From the NCBI GenBank assembly GCA_964596185.1, contig CAZQUE010000003.1, forward strand, positions 1-64,000: a stretch of 64,000 bases of DNA, given 5' to 3'. Below the pieces are notes generated by a model that saw only the letters and a program-made list of their open reading frames with translations, was not told the origin of the DNA and searched no databases. Positions 1-7,939 of this stretch are shown here, one piece after another. Each line of letters opens with the position of its first letter. The first letter of the stretch is position 1. This stretch comes from DYKG01 sp964596185. Lineage in GTDB: Bacteria; Muiribacteriota; Ozemobacteria; Ozemobacterales; Ozemobacteraceae. The translations under genes and the position numbers were made by a program.

Positions 1-34
1 TAAAATATCGGTTTATCGCGCAACGGAAAAAGAC

Positions 35-805
35 CTACCCAGTCGATTTGATGTGACCGGCATAGCCAGGCTGTACCGCTCCAAGAGAGCATCCAAATCC
101 ACCAGATTTATACTGAAGGCCTACTGCCCATGGAGTTTTGATATAAAAACCTCCGGTACTGGAAACTTCGCCGATAGCATAGAGATTTTTCTGAAGTTGA
201 GCCTCTATGCCACCATAAACCAAACTGGCTGTATCGTTGGCAAGACTGTTTTTCTTAGCTCCCAGCCACTTGCCGGTCCACCAGCCATCCTGCTTGAAAG
301 TGCGCGCACCCAGATGCAGGCGAACTTCTTTGTTCAAACCGGCCTCGCCAATTTTTTTGGAGAAGGCGATATTGCCTCCTGTTCGGGCAACATATTTGGT
401 TCCGGGGCGGTGATACGCTCCTATGCTTCCTTCCCAGCCAGAGACATCTTCGTCGAGAAAACGATAGCGAAAAGCCGGGCCACTTGCGTCAACCGCCTTG
501 TCATCGCTACGATTGTCAAAACCAGAATGACTAAAGCCCAGCTCAAAACGGTCGCTAAGGCCATAGCCGAGAAAAATCCCCTTCCAGTAAGAATCGTCCC
601 CAACCCAGTCCTGATCTGAAATACAGGCTTGCAGTGAAACCTCACCTTTTTTGAGAGTACCGGAAGTCGGGTTGATAAACATACCTGGAACTCCGTCAAT
701 GGTGATCACCCCTCGCGATGCCGGATTACCGACAGCTGAACTCTGAATGGGCAATAACAGAGTGGAAATTAGCAAAAGCAGTTTTAGCGTTTTCTTTGCA
801 TTCAC
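35..805 (-). CDS. secreted outer-membrane beta-barrel-like protein
   Basis: Start chosen at the GTG at 805, because a strong GAGGAG ribosome site lies at 813-818, seven bases upstream; the frame stays open to 913 but has no better signal there. The protein is about 256 residues and opens with a classic signal peptide (NAKKTLK followed by a leucine-rich core ending near QSSA). The remainder is rich in Gly, Tyr, Trp and alternating hydrophobic residues with no membrane helix, as expected of a small beta-barrel or a YjbH-like domain. Early residues include an IDGVPGMFINPTSG segment seen in some such domains. No enzymatic motif is visible. Function unknown; an outer-membrane location is an inference from composition. 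Confidence 0.6.
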   Translation of the reverse strand: MNAKKTLKLLLLISTLLLPIQSSAVGNPASRGVITIDGVPGMFINPTSGTLKKGEVSLQACISDQDWVGDDSYWKGIFLGYGLSDRFELGFSHSGFDNRSDDKAVDASGPAFRYRFLDEDVSGWEGSIGAYHRPGTKYVARTGGNIAFSKKIGEAGLNKEVRLHLGARTFKQDGWWTGKWLGAKKNSLANDTASLVYGGIEAQLQKNLYAIGEVSSTGGFYIKTPWAVGLQYKSGGFGCSLGAVQPGYAGHIKSTG

Positions 806-945
806 CTGAAAACTCCTCAAAAAAATCTTAAAACCCAAGACCAAAAAAATAAAAAAAAGAACCTTTTTGTCCAGTGGTATTACAATGACACAGTTGATTC
901 CCGGCAGAAGCATTCAAAATTCATTTGTCTGCAAGGTACAACTGT

Positions 946-974
946 TTGGTTTTTTCTTTCGGGAATGGTAAAAT
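946..974 (+). promoter_or_regulatory. candidate sigma-70 promoter for the 1003 gene
   Basis: TTGGTT at 946-951 and TAAAAT at 969-974 are separated by 17 bases and lie about 30 bases before the ATG at 1003, which also has an AGGAG ribosome site. The -10 matches 5 of 6 consensus bases and the -35 only 3 of 6. It sits in the divergent gap 806-1002, which otherwise holds only AT-rich sequence. Confidence 0.4.
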
Positions 975-1002
975 TACCTTAGCACACTCAGGAGAGTCTT
1001 AA

Positions 1003-1854
1003 ATGAGAACGTTCAGCCTGCTTTTGGCATCGATGCTCTTCATTTTCACCTGTTCTTTTCTGCATGCCGAGGTGGATATCCCATGGCAATTGCTGCATCA
1101 GCAAGCTATTGAAAAGGCTGTCAGTCAGTGCCGGGAAATAATTACCCCCTTCAGTGCTCAGGCTGGGTTCCCCGACAAACTCCCCAAAGAATTGATCGGT
1201 AAAAGCTGGCATGAAATTCGTGTCGCGGTTGCCAAGGCCTGTTTCAAATGCTCACAAATTTTGCTGGAAATGACTGAGAAGCACAGATTTTCAGCCCGCA
1301 TGAGGCTGGGTGCAAAATATTTCAGCAAAAGATTCATGCTTGGCACCCACATTTACCCTCACAAAACTGAAACCAGTCGGGTTCATGAATTTCAATGCCG
1401 CGATTTTGCCAATTCATGCGATCTAGGTCTTAAAGAACTCAGTCTCTGGGCCAGGCCAGAACCGATGCCCGGGGCGGTCGAAATTGTCTGGGCAAAAAAT
1501 GCCAGGGCGGGACTTAACCGGGTCAGAGAGATGTTACCATCTTTTTCCGAGCAGATATCGGATGAAAACGCCCGCGAGACCTGGCAGAAAATTGCAAGAT
1601 CAACGATTCTTGCCGGAAATGAGGCAGGCATGACTGCCGCCAGAGTCGGCAATTACGATTTTCCTGCCTGGCGCCTGAAATTTGCCATTAAATTTTTCAA
1701 GGCCGCAGCCAAAGCTGCGGTAGCCGACAGCTGGTATTCCCGTGAAACCAATCCGAAATACTGGCAGCAAGCCTGTCTAAAACTTAAAAATGCAATTGAA
1801 CCATTGGCGGTAGAGATTGATGAATTGCTGAAGTCTCTGCCCAACCATCAATAA
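1003..1854 (+). CDS. secreted hypothetical protein
   Basis: A 283-residue protein with an N-terminal signal peptide (MRTFSLLLASMLF... cleaving near LHAE) preceded by AGGAG. The mature part is mostly alpha-helical in appearance, with many Lys and Ala residues and scattered Cys residues (QCREII, KACFKCSQ, QCRDFANSC). I do not recognise the family. It is followed after 19 bases by the TPR/repeat protein at 1874, so the two are probably co-transcribed and both exported to the envelope. Confidence 0.6.
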   Translation: MRTFSLLLASMLFIFTCSFLHAEVDIPWQLLHQQAIEKAVSQCREIITPFSAQAGFPDKLPKELIGKSWHEIRVAVAKACFKCSQILLEMTEKHRFSARMRLGAKYFSKRFMLGTHIYPHKTETSRVHEFQCRDFANSCDLGLKELSLWARPEPMPGAVEIVWAKNARAGLNRVREMLPSFSEQISDENARETWQKIARSTILAGNEAGMTAARVGNYDFPAWRLKFAIKFFKAAAKAAVADSWYSRETNPKYWQQACLKLKNAIEPLAVEIDELLKSLPNHQ

Positions 1855-1873
1855 ATTTTGTCGAGGTGTAATT

Positions 1874-3292
1874 GTGAAAAGAACTGCAGTTTTGATGACC
1901 GTTCTCTTTCTATGCCTGATCTGCTCAGTTGTTTCTGCACAAGGTTACGGAAACGAAGATCTGCGTTGGGCAAAAAGCCTTATGGAACGTGGCGACTACG
2001 CCTATGCGATTGAAAAATTCACTGATATTGCCCGGTCACCACGCAATCCTGAAGCTGTAAAAAAAGAAGCGATGTATTACATCGGTTACTGCCATGTTAA
2101 AAACAATGATCCCTGGCAGGCTGTAAGAGTATTTGAAAGATTTCTCGAAAAATATGACGACGGTATCAGCCGAGAATTCATTCCTGATGCCCTTTATGTT
2201 CTGGGCCGAGTTTATGAAGAAACAGGCGATCGACGTTCTGCAATCAGAGTTTATCGTCGCTGCCAGAAGAATTACCCGCGCAATTCTTTTGGCCGAAAAT
2301 CAGCTGACCGACTCAGGGAATTGAACGTCGGTTCTGGCGGCAATACCGATCCTTTCGACGACAACTACAATAATGGCGGCAACAATAACCACCACGACGA
2401 TGACCACAACTACCATCACACCGGCATCTCCCGGGAAATCAGACAACTGTTACGGATAGCCGAAGACATCAGCAACTCTTTCACCCGCGACCAGATGCTG
2501 CTCGAAGGCAGTAGCCGTGCCAGAACCGGTGAAGATTTCGTTGCGCTGGCCAAAGCCATCGAGAACGATTTTACCCGTGGCCAGCTGGTTAATAAAGTAA
2601 CCAAACACCAGGCTTTCAGTGATTTCAGCCCGAAAAGCATGATCGAACTTGCAGGTTTCATCAACAACAGCTACACCCGTGACCAGTTTCTGGTAGAACT
2701 GGCCAAAAACATGGCCAATCGAGACTACGTAAGCAGTTTTGAATTTGTCGATGTCTCTGCCGCTATCGATAACGATATGATGCGCCAACAGCTTTTCAAC
2801 GCCGTGGCTGACGGACAAGCCTTCAAACTGATGAGCGCCCGCACCATCGTTGATCTTGCCAAAACCTGCCAAAACTCCTATATCAGTGATCAATTTCTGC
2901 TGACTGCCGCCAAAAAGTGTCCGCTCGGCTATCGCGAATGCATGTTGCTGGCCGAAGCTGCTGACAACGCGTTTACCCAGCAGCAGATCATGCAGATTGC
3001 CAAAAACAAGGATCTTGGTTCATACCATCGCCCCAGATCAAGAATTGTGGAAAAGCCTGAAAATGCTCCGGTAATCAGCATTGACATGACCGATCCCTTT
3101 ACAGGTTTCAATTTCAATCGCTCGCAGATTCTTAGAGTTCGCAATTTTATCAAAGCCGTTGAAGGTCGCAAAAATATGAAGACAGCTTTCAACAGTTTGA
3201 AGAAATCTGATATGAAATTGGCAACAGTGCGTGAATATATGGAAAAATATAAAACTCTGCAGAATTTTGACGATGCACACAGATCACGCTAA
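1874..3292 (+). CDS. exported TPR protein with six-fold 34-residue repeat
   Basis: Begins at GTG (1874) with GAGGTG nine bases upstream, followed by a signal peptide ending at VSAQ. Residues about 25-150 contain tetratricopeptide-like helices of the YbgF/tol-pal type (ALYVLGRVYEETGDRRSAI). A low-complexity Asn/His/Asp linker (about 155-180) separates these from six consecutive repeats of about 34 residues at roughly 187-395. The repeats share the pattern L-A-x-x-I-x-N-[SDA]-[FY]-T-R-x-Q-[LF]-L. A final helical segment (about 405-472) is unique. It lies immediately before a rho-independent terminator, so it ends a two-gene rightward unit. TPR modules usually scaffold protein complexes; the role of the repeat domain is unknown. 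Confidence 0.65.
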   Translation: MKRTAVLMTVLFLCLICSVVSAQGYGNEDLRWAKSLMERGDYAYAIEKFTDIARSPRNPEAVKKEAMYYIGYCHVKNNDPWQAVRVFERFLEKYDDGISREFIPDALYVLGRVYEETGDRRSAIRVYRRCQKNYPRNSFGRKSADRLRELNVGSGGNTDPFDDNYNNGGNNNHHDDDHNYHHTGISREIRQLLRIAEDISNSFTRDQMLLEGSSRARTGEDFVALAKAIENDFTRGQLVNKVTKHQAFSDFSPKSMIELAGFINNSYTRDQFLVELAKNMANRDYVSSFEFVDVSAAIDNDMMRQQLFNAVADGQAFKLMSARTIVDLAKTCQNSYISDQFLLTAAKKCPLGYRECMLLAEAADNAFTQQQIMQIAKNKDLGSYHRPRSRIVEKPENAPVISIDMTDPFTGFNFNRSQILRVRNFIKAVEGRKNMKTAFNSLKKSDMKLATVREYMEKYKTLQNFDDAHRSR

Positions 3293-3314
3293 GCGCTGAT
3301 AAGCACAAGTATCG

Positions 3315-3346
3315 AAAGCCGCCTTTAAAGGCGGCTTTTTTATTTT
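3315..3346 (+). terminator. rho-independent terminator
   Basis: An uninterrupted inverted repeat, AAAGCCGCC at 3315-3323 paired with GGCGGCTTT, is followed by a run of T residues to 3346. It lies 22 bases after the stop codon of the repeat protein and ends that rightward unit. Confidence 0.9.
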
Positions 3347-3365
3347 TAAATGATTCTTTGAATTT

Positions 3366-4124
3366 TTAGCCAGAGCGGCCTTTATGATCTTTGCGGTGAC
3401 CTACGGCCATCAATTCGATTTCGTCAAGTTTGATCGGACCGCGCTGCCAGTCGCCGGCGGTGCCGCCATAAAAATTGTCTATTTTTAAACCAACCCGGTT
3501 AACCATGCGAACGACTTCCGATGGAGTATAGTATCTTTCAATGCCGCAAATTCTGGCCTCGATACCATTTCGCTGCACGATTTCTTCTTCTCGGGTACTT
3601 AGTGTGAACAGATCGAACCTTCCTTGAGCCACCTCTGCATCAGAATATTTTCTGATTGGTCTGAAAGCGCTTAAAACAGTTACAAGAAATGGGCTCCCCG
3701 GCTCGAGAGAATCGGCAATGTTGGCAAAAATCGCCATATCCTTGGCCCAGATATCATCTGTTTCCTCGAAAAGGCAAAGAGCGCCTTCACACAAAGAAAT
3801 TACCGCCGAGAATTTTCGCTCTGGCTTATAGTCTTGGGCCGAACATTCAATGAATTCGATTTCAAGATGTTCAGCTCGAGCTTTTTTGCGTGCCTGATTC
3901 AGCATTCCCGTTGACTGGTCGAGACCGGTAACCTTATATCCGCGCCGGGCAAGCTCAAGGCTATGGCGACCGGTTCCACAACCAATATCGAGAATGGTTG
4001 CTCCAGGCTGCAGTCTCAATTCTTCGATAAGAAAATCGACTTCAGCAACTGTATTGCGGGTAAATGATTCTGAATCATACTCTGGAGCGATGGTATCGAA
4101 AAATTTTTTCCACTCAGAGATCAT
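3366..4124 (-). CDS. class I SAM-dependent methyltransferase
   Basis: About 252 residues from the ATG at 4124, which has GGAG nine bases upstream. A longer open frame to 4229 lies inside the preceding gene and is unlikely. The SAM-binding motif I is clear (ATILDIGCGTGRHSLELA, residues about 40-57), followed by the acidic residue ending strand 2 (KVTGLDQST) and motif IV (FSAVISLCEGAL). The overall pattern matches the methyltransf_25/UbiE-like group, but the substrate cannot be named. The gene overlaps the end of the upstream membrane protein gene by 11 bases, implying translational coupling. Confidence 0.8.
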   Translation of the reverse strand: MISEWKKFFDTIAPEYDSESFTRNTVAEVDFLIEELRLQPGATILDIGCGTGRHSLELARRGYKVTGLDQSTGMLNQARKKARAEHLEIEFIECSAQDYKPERKFSAVISLCEGALCLFEETDDIWAKDMAIFANIADSLEPGSPFLVTVLSAFRPIRKYSDAEVAQGRFDLFTLSTREEEIVQRNGIEARICGIERYYTPSEVVRMVNRVGLKIDNFYGGTAGDWQRGPIKLDEIELMAVGHRKDHKGRSG

Positions 4125-4956
4125 CGGTGTTATCTCCGGAAGAATTGTCGATGGATTCAGCACCGGATGCCGACTCAGGCATTGATTCAGGTGCCAGGTC
4201 TGGCGCCGGATCATGTTTAAGGCCAACATCTGGATCTGCCTTCTCTTCCTTCAACTTAGCACTTTCACCCTTTTTCATGCGCTCGAACATTTGGAGAATT
4301 TCGTTTTTAACCTCGGTTTCGGGCTCAAAATCCTCGCCAGGTTGTCCAATATTATTGAGTTCGCAGGTTTTGTTGATCAAATCGAGGCATTGCAAAACTT
4401 CATCTCGGGTAAGTTTGGTATTGATGCGCCGACCACTGAACTTAACATTGGATTTTCCGTCTTCGGAAGGGATTTTTTCGTGAATATGCTGAGTCAACTT
4501 GTTGGTAACCGATGCAACATGGTCGAAAGGAATTCGTTTCTGCTGCATACCGTAAAGCATGCGATCAACCGATTTGGCCCCTTCTACCGAGAATGTAGCC
4601 TCGGCGCCATCTTCGGCCTGAAGCATGTAATGATTTTTAAAAGCCAGCAGAATGATCTTGCCGTAAACGCCTTCTATCAATTGCTGTGAACCTTCGGCAA
4701 ACATTGAAATAAGACCGATATCACCACTTTTAATGCCTTTAGCGACTTCTTTTGCGCCAGCGATGATTTCTTTGCGATTTTCCTGATTGAATGCTTTTTC
4801 AGTGACGATTTCAAATCCTTTTTCAAATGTCGCCGCCGCAAAATCTTTGCCGGCTGTATGCAGGAATGAAACGCCGTAATAGCCACCGACAACGATGGCA
4901 ATGATAATGATGATGATTAAAAGACATCCGCATCCACAACAGGTTTTCTTGTTCAA
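4114..4956 (-). CDS. membrane-anchored hypothetical protein with Cys-rich N-terminus
   Basis: TTG at 4956 is chosen because a GGGGGTG purine-rich site sits just upstream; the open frame extends to 5004 without a comparable signal. The protein (about 280 residues) starts LNKKTCCGCGCLL, then one strongly hydrophobic helix of repeated Ile/Val, then an alpha-helical extracytoplasmic or cytoplasmic domain. The C-terminus is Pro/Glu/Ser-rich and probably disordered. The Cys-Cys-Gly-Cys-Gly-Cys run before the helix could be acylated or bind metal, but this is a guess. It is coupled to the following methyltransferase gene. Family not recognised. Confidence 0.55.
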   Translation of the reverse strand: MNKKTCCGCGCLLIIIIIIAIVVGGYYGVSFLHTAGKDFAAATFEKGFEIVTEKAFNQENRKEIIAGAKEVAKGIKSGDIGLISMFAEGSQQLIEGVYGKIILLAFKNHYMLQAEDGAEATFSVEGAKSVDRMLYGMQQKRIPFDHVASVTNKLTQHIHEKIPSEDGKSNVKFSGRRINTKLTRDEVLQCLDLINKTCELNNIGQPGEDFEPETEVKNEILQMFERMKKGESAKLKEEKADPDVGLKHDPAPDLAPESMPESASGAESIDNSSGDNTDDL

Positions 4957-5077
4957 CTCAGCACCCCCACAACAAACTGTTATCCTACAAAATAACAGAA
5001 ACATTGAAAATTGGCACTAAAAGTCAAAATTTCGCCACAATCAGCAAAATCGCTTTGGAACTGACAAATTATGGAAA

Positions 5078-7939
5078 CTACAGCGCCAGCAACTCAAAAA
5101 CCTCGTGTTTCCCTGCTTTGCCCTTGATTTCTACAGAAGCGACAAATCTTGTTTTCACCTTATTTTTCAATTCGATGGCAGTTTTTTCAGAGGTAAGAAT
5201 TCTTGTCGTTCCAGCCATTTCAGCCATGCTTTTAAGACGGGCGGCAAAATTTACCGTATCACCGATCACGGTAAAGTCCAGTTTACCGATCCTGGAACCG
5301 ATTTTTCCGGAAATCACCGCGCCAGAAGCAAGTCCAAGTTTGCAGGCAAAAGGAAACCCGTCAAAGCTTTCACTAAAAAGCCTGCTGATTTCTATTGCTG
5401 CTCTGGCAGCCCTTAAGGAGTGTTGTTCCTCACCAGTCTTGTGCCGAAAAACCAACATGAGCGAATTTTCAATCATTTTGTCGATTATTCCACCATTATC
5501 CCTGCAAATCCGGGCAATCTCGGTAACAAAAACGTTGAGATAGGCCAGAACTCTTTCCGGGTCACTTTCAGATGCATAGGCATTGAATTGTATCGGCTCA
5601 CAGAATAAAATCGCCGCCTCAAGCAGTTCGCCACCGGGGGCAAACTCTGCATCAAGGCCAGTTGCTACTTCCTGCTGAACATCTTCAGAAACGTATTCAG
5701 AAAGAATCTTGCGCTCTTTTATTCCACGCAGCATTGAATTCAACGATCCCGCAAGTTGATCAAACTCATCGCCAGTGCCCGAAGTGAAAGAAAACTCAAG
5801 ATCACCGGCTCCAACTCTCATCATTTCATCGGCAACTTTTTTAACCGGAGAAACAAAAAACAGGTTGGCAACCAGAAGTATCATCATTCCAGAAAGAATG
5901 ATGAAAAAGACCACTTTCAAATTCTCACCACTTAAGAGATCCTCTTTGGGTAAAGTCGATCTTATTCGCCCAAAACAGATGTAAGGAAGAGCATCATCGA
6001 ACAAAGCAACTTCAATTTCGCCATCTGCCTCCCAAACCAGGTCACGCTTCAACAGGTTTGCCAATCTAAGCTTGTCCATAATTTTGTCTTTATCGAGCAT
6101 TACGGAGCAGTTTTCCGGCGACAATGCAAGTTCTTTGCCGTTAATCAAGGCAATTGCCATATCGATTTGCCAGTTTGCGCGTTTTTCACTGAGAGGAAAC
6201 TGCTTGTATGCTTTATGAAGTTGCTCATTCAAGATTTTTTTTACTAAAAACCCTGGAAAAAGCAACGTTTGCGGCACCCTCGTTTTTTGCTCGTTTTCTC
6301 CGAAAAGCAGCAAACAGGCAAACCAGAATTTGTGAGCCAGCTTTTCTATCCGCTGAACCTTCCCAACACTTTCAATAACGATGTTTACGCTGGTTCTGTT
6401 TGCGGCGACCTTGTCGATAATTCTGCCAAAGGCTCCAACTTCACCTTTAAGAATTGGAGACAAGTTCAGAATCTCGATTATCTGAAAAACAAAAACCTCA
6501 AAAGCTTTCATTTCCTGAGGTCGCCACCTTTCGTCGGGAGGCTTTTCAGCAGCAGGAAAAAATAGTTCCCGAATTCCCGACAAATCCTGCAAAAAAATCA
6601 CATCGATCTTGTTCGCCACAAGAAACTCTCTCAGTAAACGATTTCTTTCTTCAACATTTTGAGCCTGTTGAACTCTTATCGCCATTTTAACGTTTTCCAG
6701 CTCGATTTGACTGATACCGGAATTCAAACGCTTCTTGATTGCGGCAACCTTTTGCTGCAGAACTCTTTGAGCCTGCTGCACCTGATTGATTTTTCCATAT
6801 TCGGTAAATGCACTATAGGCAAATACAAAAATCGATAACGGAAAGAGTCCGGCAAGCAAAAGAGACATGAAAATTTTCATTGAGATACTTAATTTAAAGT
6901 TTGCACCCCAAAGACTTAGACGAAAAAACATCATGGTTCCAAACAAGAAAAGCAGCCGTGAAAGAAAAGAGAAGGGGCGGCGATAATGCGACAAACTACC
7001 CTGCAAATGCTCTCTGTTGCATTGAACGCACAGCATCGGAGGATCGTTAAGATATTTATCGAGGCTCTGAGGAACGATACCGCCCTTCTGGACAATATGA
7101 ACAAAGTTTTCCGGCGGCAGCAATTGTCTGATTTTGATTCCTTGCGAATTTTCACGAAGCTTGCTGAGTCTGGAAGCTTCAAAATTCCAGGGTAAAGCCA
7201 GCCTTTTATTGGGAAACACTATCCTTCTTTTTATTTCACCTTTTGCCGAATTTATTGCTGCAGCAATCACTGATTCTGGTTTAATGGACTTTTCTTTTAT
7301 CAAAGCCAGGTAAGAATTCTTGCTTTTCTCATCTCGATAAAACTGAAAATAGACTGGGCCCGTATCTCCAAATTTTGCCGAAATGGTTTTGAAAATCTTG
7401 CCGTTTAGCAGTGCAAATTCGGCTATATTGCCAAAGAACGATCTAAATAGTCTTATTTCGGCTGATTTATGCCGCTCAGAATCGTCTAATAGGTGCCATT
7501 TTGCAAAAACCTCAAATATTCTTTTTACAAAAACATCGGGAGGCGCTTTAAATTCAAGGCTTTCGCCATTATCTATCGCCCTTGAGATTCTTCCGGTAGC
7601 GAAATCCTGATGAAAAACTGCCAATACTTTTGTTCCGAGACATTTTTGCAAAGAAACTCTTAAATTCTCAGCCTCATAGGAGACCTTGTCAAAGTTTCGA
7701 TTGAAGCCATCGAACTTTTTCTGTAGCCATTTTTTCAGTGAAAGATCATCGCTGAATGAAGACAGTTCATTGAATAGAAAAGGTCTGTTAAAAGCGACAT
7801 TGCGACTGAAAACGAAGGAATCATATTGCTCAAATGCTATGTTTAAGAGAATCAGAGGAGTCACCAACAGAACCAGCCAGCCGCAGAAAGAAAGTTTCCA
7901 CGAGATTCGGCTGCTAGACTCAACAATAACTTTACTCAT
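5078..7939 (-). CDS. membrane class III cyclase subunit, C2-like (lacks metal-binding Asp residues)
   Basis: A 953-residue protein: one N-terminal membrane helix (about 15-34), a large extracytoplasmic domain, two further helices (about 330-375) after a CxxC motif (CVQC), a second sensor-like domain, another helix (about 680-700), HAMP (about 700-750) and a C-terminal class III nucleotide cyclase domain (about 770-953). In the catalytic domain the purine-selecting Lys (K821), the class IIIb Thr (T890) and the transition-state Asn and Arg (N897, R901) are present. The two metal-binding Asp positions are Glu (E781) and Asn (N825). It should therefore be inactive or weak alone. The ATG at 7939 overlaps the stop of the upstream paralogue by eight bases. 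Heterodimerisation with that paralogue is inferred. Confidence 0.85.
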   Translation of the reverse strand: MSKVIVESSSRISWKLSFCGWLVLLVTPLILLNIAFEQYDSFVFSRNVAFNRPFLFNELSSFSDDLSLKKWLQKKFDGFNRNFDKVSYEAENLRVSLQKCLGTKVLAVFHQDFATGRISRAIDNGESLEFKAPPDVFVKRIFEVFAKWHLLDDSERHKSAEIRLFRSFFGNIAEFALLNGKIFKTISAKFGDTGPVYFQFYRDEKSKNSYLALIKEKSIKPESVIAAAINSAKGEIKRRIVFPNKRLALPWNFEASRLSKLRENSQGIKIRQLLPPENFVHIVQKGGIVPQSLDKYLNDPPMLCVQCNREHLQGSLSHYRRPFSFLSRLLFLFGTMMFFRLSLWGANFKLSISMKIFMSLLLAGLFPLSIFVFAYSAFTEYGKINQVQQAQRVLQQKVAAIKKRLNSGISQIELENVKMAIRVQQAQNVEERNRLLREFLVANKIDVIFLQDLSGIRELFFPAAEKPPDERWRPQEMKAFEVFVFQIIEILNLSPILKGEVGAFGRIIDKVAANRTSVNIVIESVGKVQRIEKLAHKFWFACLLLFGENEQKTRVPQTLLFPGFLVKKILNEQLHKAYKQFPLSEKRANWQIDMAIALINGKELALSPENCSVMLDKDKIMDKLRLANLLKRDLVWEADGEIEVALFDDALPYICFGRIRSTLPKEDLLSGENLKVVFFIILSGMMILLVANLFFVSPVKKVADEMMRVGAGDLEFSFTSGTGDEFDQLAGSLNSMLRGIKERKILSEYVSEDVQQEVATGLDAEFAPGGELLEAAILFCEPIQFNAYASESDPERVLAYLNVFVTEIARICRDNGGIIDKMIENSLMLVFRHKTGEEQHSLRAARAAIEISRLFSESFDGFPFACKLGLASGAVISGKIGSRIGKLDFTVIGDTVNFAARLKSMAEMAGTTRILTSEKTAIELKNKVKTRFVASVEIKGKAGKHEVFELLAL

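Noticed and set aside
53..619. Rightward 188-codon open frame opposite the first barrel-like gene
   Set aside because: No ribosome site or domain; the reverse-strand gene has a signal peptide and GAGGAG.
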